From NCBI GenBank assembly GCA_017632755.1, contig JAGBQU010000109.1, positions 1-6,410 on the forward strand: a DNA stretch of 6,410 nucleotides, read 5' to 3'. Both the position numbers and the translations under genes were made by a program. Positions 4,831-6,410 of the stretch are shown piece after piece. The stretch comes from Lachnospiraceae bacterium (lineage in GTDB: Bacteria; Bacillota_A; Clostridia; Lachnospirales; Lachnospiraceae). The notes under the pieces are model-generated. The model saw nothing but the letters and a program-made list of their open reading frames with translations, had not been told where the DNA came from and did not search any database. Positions within the stretch are counted from its first letter, which is position 1. Every line of letters begins with the position of its first letter.

Positions 4831-5709
4831 ATGATAAAAAGTATGACCGGCTTCGGAAGAGCCGAGGTGACAGAGGATAACCGCAAGTTTACGGTGGAAC
4901 TCAAATCCGTGAATCACAGGTTTCTGGATGTCAATATCAAGATGCCGAAGAAATTCAGTTTCTTTGAAACATCCATCCGCAATCTCTTAAAAGAGTATAT
5001 GCAGAGAGGAAAAGTGGATGTCTTTGTCTCCTACGAGGATTATTCCGAGGAGAATGTGAGTATCAAATATAATCCGGATGTCGCAGCCAAGTATTATACG
5101 TATCTGAAGCAGATCGCAGAGCAGTTCGGACTGGAGAATGATATCCGTACCTCTACACTTTCCAAGTATCCGGAAGTGTTCACGATGGAGGATCAGTCCA
5201 TCGATGAGAAGCAGCTCTGGGCGCTGCTGGAAAAGGCACTCAGACAGGCGGCGGAAGGCTTTGTCGAGACACGTATCGCCGAGGGAGAGACTCTCAGACG
5301 GGATCTGATCGAAAAGCTGGACGGTATGCTCACACATGTGGATTACATCGAGGAACGTTCTCCGCAGGTGATCGACGAATATAAGGCCAAACTGGAGGAT
5401 AAGATCAAAGAACTTCTGGGATCTTCGCAGATAGACGAGAACCGTATCCTGACAGAAGTGACCATCTATGCGGATAAGATCTGCGTGGACGAGGAGACGG
5501 TAAGACTCAGGAGCCATATCGAGTCCACAAAGCAGACGCTCGGCGAAGGCACCGGCGTCGGAAGGAAACTTGACTTTATCGCGCAGGAGATGAACCGTGA
5601 AGCAAATACGATCCTGTCAAAGGCAAACTGTCTGGATATCTCGAACCATGCGATCGAGTTAAAGACTGAGATTGAAAAGGTGCGTGAGCAGATTCAGAAT
5701 ATCGAGTAG
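4831..5709 (+). CDS. yicC: YicC/YloC family endoribonuclease-like protein
   Basis: The product is 292 aa, the usual length of the family. The N-terminal YicC domain has the hallmark start MIKSMTGFGRAE and ELKSVNHRFLDVNIKMP (23-39). The C-terminal DUF1732 domain ends with LDFIAQEMNREANTILSKA (247-265) and a charged helix. E. coli YicC has been reported to have ribonuclease activity and to affect small-RNA turnover; B. subtilis YloC is the Firmicute counterpart. The exact substrate here is unknown. Start choice is clear: GGAGG at 4820-4824 lies 6 bases before the ATG and the first residues are conserved. The gene is the first of a cluster with gmk and rpoZ. In many Firmicutes a small remA (ylzA) gene sits between yicC and gmk; here only 29 bases separate them. 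Confidence 0.94.
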   Translation: MIKSMTGFGRAEVTEDNRKFTVELKSVNHRFLDVNIKMPKKFSFFETSIRNLLKEYMQRGKVDVFVSYEDYSEENVSIKYNPDVAAKYYTYLKQIAEQFGLENDIRTSTLSKYPEVFTMEDQSIDEKQLWALLEKALRQAAEGFVETRIAEGETLRRDLIEKLDGMLTHVDYIEERSPQVIDEYKAKLEDKIKELLGSSQIDENRILTEVTIYADKICVDEETVRLRSHIESTKQTLGEGTGVGRKLDFIAQEMNREANTILSKANCLDISNHAIELKTEIEKVREQIQNIE

Positions 5710-5738
5710 CATGGTGTGTACAATGGGAGGTAGAGCTT

Positions 5739-6374
5739 ATGTCTGACGGCAAAGGGGCGCTTTTGGTTGTTTCGGGATTTTCCGGAGCAGGCAAGGGCAC
5801 GGTCATGAAAAAGCTTCTTGAGAAATATGATTCGTATGCGCTGAGCATATCCATGACAACGCGCGCGCCGCGGGAGGGAGAGCGAAACGGCCGGGAATAT
5901 TTCTTTGTGGATACGGAGACCTTTGAGCAGAGGATCCGGGATAACAAGGTGATCGAGTACGCGAAATACTGCGACAATTACTACGGCACACCCCGCGAGT
6001 ATGTGGAGGAGCAGCTGGCAAAGGGAAAGGATGTCATCCTGGAGATCGAGATACAGGGCGCCCTTAAGGTGAAGGAACTGTTCCCCGATTCCGTACTTTT
6101 GTTCATCATGCCACCGAACGCACAGGAGCTGTACCGGCGTCTTGTGTCCAGAGGAACGGAGACAGAGGAAGTCATCAAAAAGCGTATGACGCGTGCGTCC
6201 GAGGAGGCCCGCGACATTGAAAAATACGACTATATCGTTATCAATGACGATTTAGATACATGCGTGGAGGAACTTCACGGAATTGTGCAATGCGTTCACA
6301 GAGAAGCATCGCGCAATGAAAACAAGATCTGTGAGATCAGAAAGCAGTTGCAGGAGTTATGGAAAGGAGAATGA
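5739..6374 (+). CDS. gmk: guanylate kinase
   Basis: The product is 211 aa, normal for the family (about 200-210). It phosphorylates GMP to GDP using ATP, an essential step in GTP supply that also links to (p)ppGpp metabolism. The P-loop GFSGAGKGT is at 13-21, with Phe where many homologues have Pro. GMP-binding elements follow: SMTTRAPREGE (38-48), NGREYFF (50-56), NYYGTP (80-85) and EIEIQGA (102-108), where many members have EIDxQGA. The lid and C-terminal part include RRLVSRGTETEEVIKKRM and YDYIVINDD, both typical. GGGAGG at 5725-5730 lies 8 bases before the ATG. The gene lies 29 bases after yicC and one base before rpoZ, so it is almost certainly co-transcribed with both. N-terminal MSDGK is slightly variable in the family but there is no better start. 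Confidence 0.97.
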   Translation: MSDGKGALLVVSGFSGAGKGTVMKKLLEKYDSYALSISMTTRAPREGERNGREYFFVDTETFEQRIRDNKVIEYAKYCDNYYGTPREYVEEQLAKGKDVILEIEIQGALKVKELFPDSVLLFIMPPNAQELYRRLVSRGTETEEVIKKRMTRASEEARDIEKYDYIVINDDLDTCVEELHGIVQCVHREASRNENKICEIRKQLQELWKGE

Positions 6375-6375
6375 A

Positions 6376-6410
6376 ATGATACATCCGTCATATTCAGATT
6401 TGTTAAAAGT
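6376..6410 (+). CDS. rpoZ: RNA polymerase omega subunit, first codons only
   Basis: Only the first 11 complete codons are in the window: MIHPSYSDLLK. This matches the start of omega subunits of Lachnospiraceae-like Clostridia, where HPSY-D-L is typical. AAAGGAG (6363-6369) lies 6 bases before the ATG, inside the end of gmk, and the gmk stop is one base upstream, suggesting translational coupling. Position directly after gmk is the standard gene order in Firmicutes, which supports the call despite the short fragment. Confidence 0.82.
   Translation, partial: MIHPSYSDLLK

Overview
The window looks like a chromosomal segment of a sporulating low- to mid-GC Firmicute, most probably a Lachnospiraceae-type member of the Clostridia. 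The reasons are the spoIVB-spo0A pair, AGGAG-type ribosome binding sites, the YicC-Gmk-RpoZ cluster, an omega subunit starting MIHPSYSDLL, and an NFACT/RqcH protein. No genus can be assigned from the sequence alone. All recognised genes lie on the + strand.

Layout. Positions 1-255 hold the 3' end of spoIVB, the sporulation signalling peptidase. Positions 256-620 are an AT-rich control region with candidate Spo0A boxes, several small inverted repeats and a good sigma-A promoter. Positions 621-1151 hold a Spo0A-family gene whose DNA-binding domain is intact but whose receiver domain is almost entirely missing. The encoded protein is 176 aa, against about 260-270 aa for a normal Spo0A. Positions 1166-1330 form a 165-nt nearly symmetric inverted repeat that resembles a MITE or a large structured RNA. 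Positions 1434-2879 hold glgA (glycogen synthase), followed by a hairpin terminator. Positions 2994-4739 hold rqcH (ribosome quality control). A strong promoter at 4746-4774 then leads into an apparent yicC-gmk-rpoZ operon, with rpoZ cut by the window end.

How the genes work together. The left part is the conserved spoIVB-spo0A sporulation locus. The right part is a housekeeping cluster for RNA turnover, guanine nucleotide synthesis and RNA polymerase assembly, preceded by a translation-rescue factor. glgA lies between them as what looks like its own transcription unit.

The main point of interest is the receiver-less Spo0A. It keeps the first ~31 residues of the receiver, but the phosphorylation aspartate and the rest of the fold are absent, and Asp10 of the acidic pocket is Lys. 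The promoter, ribosome binding site and DNA-binding domain look intact, so this could be a phosphorylation-independent regulator, a paralogue, or an assembly or strain deletion. The second point is the 165-nt inverted repeat directly downstream of it.
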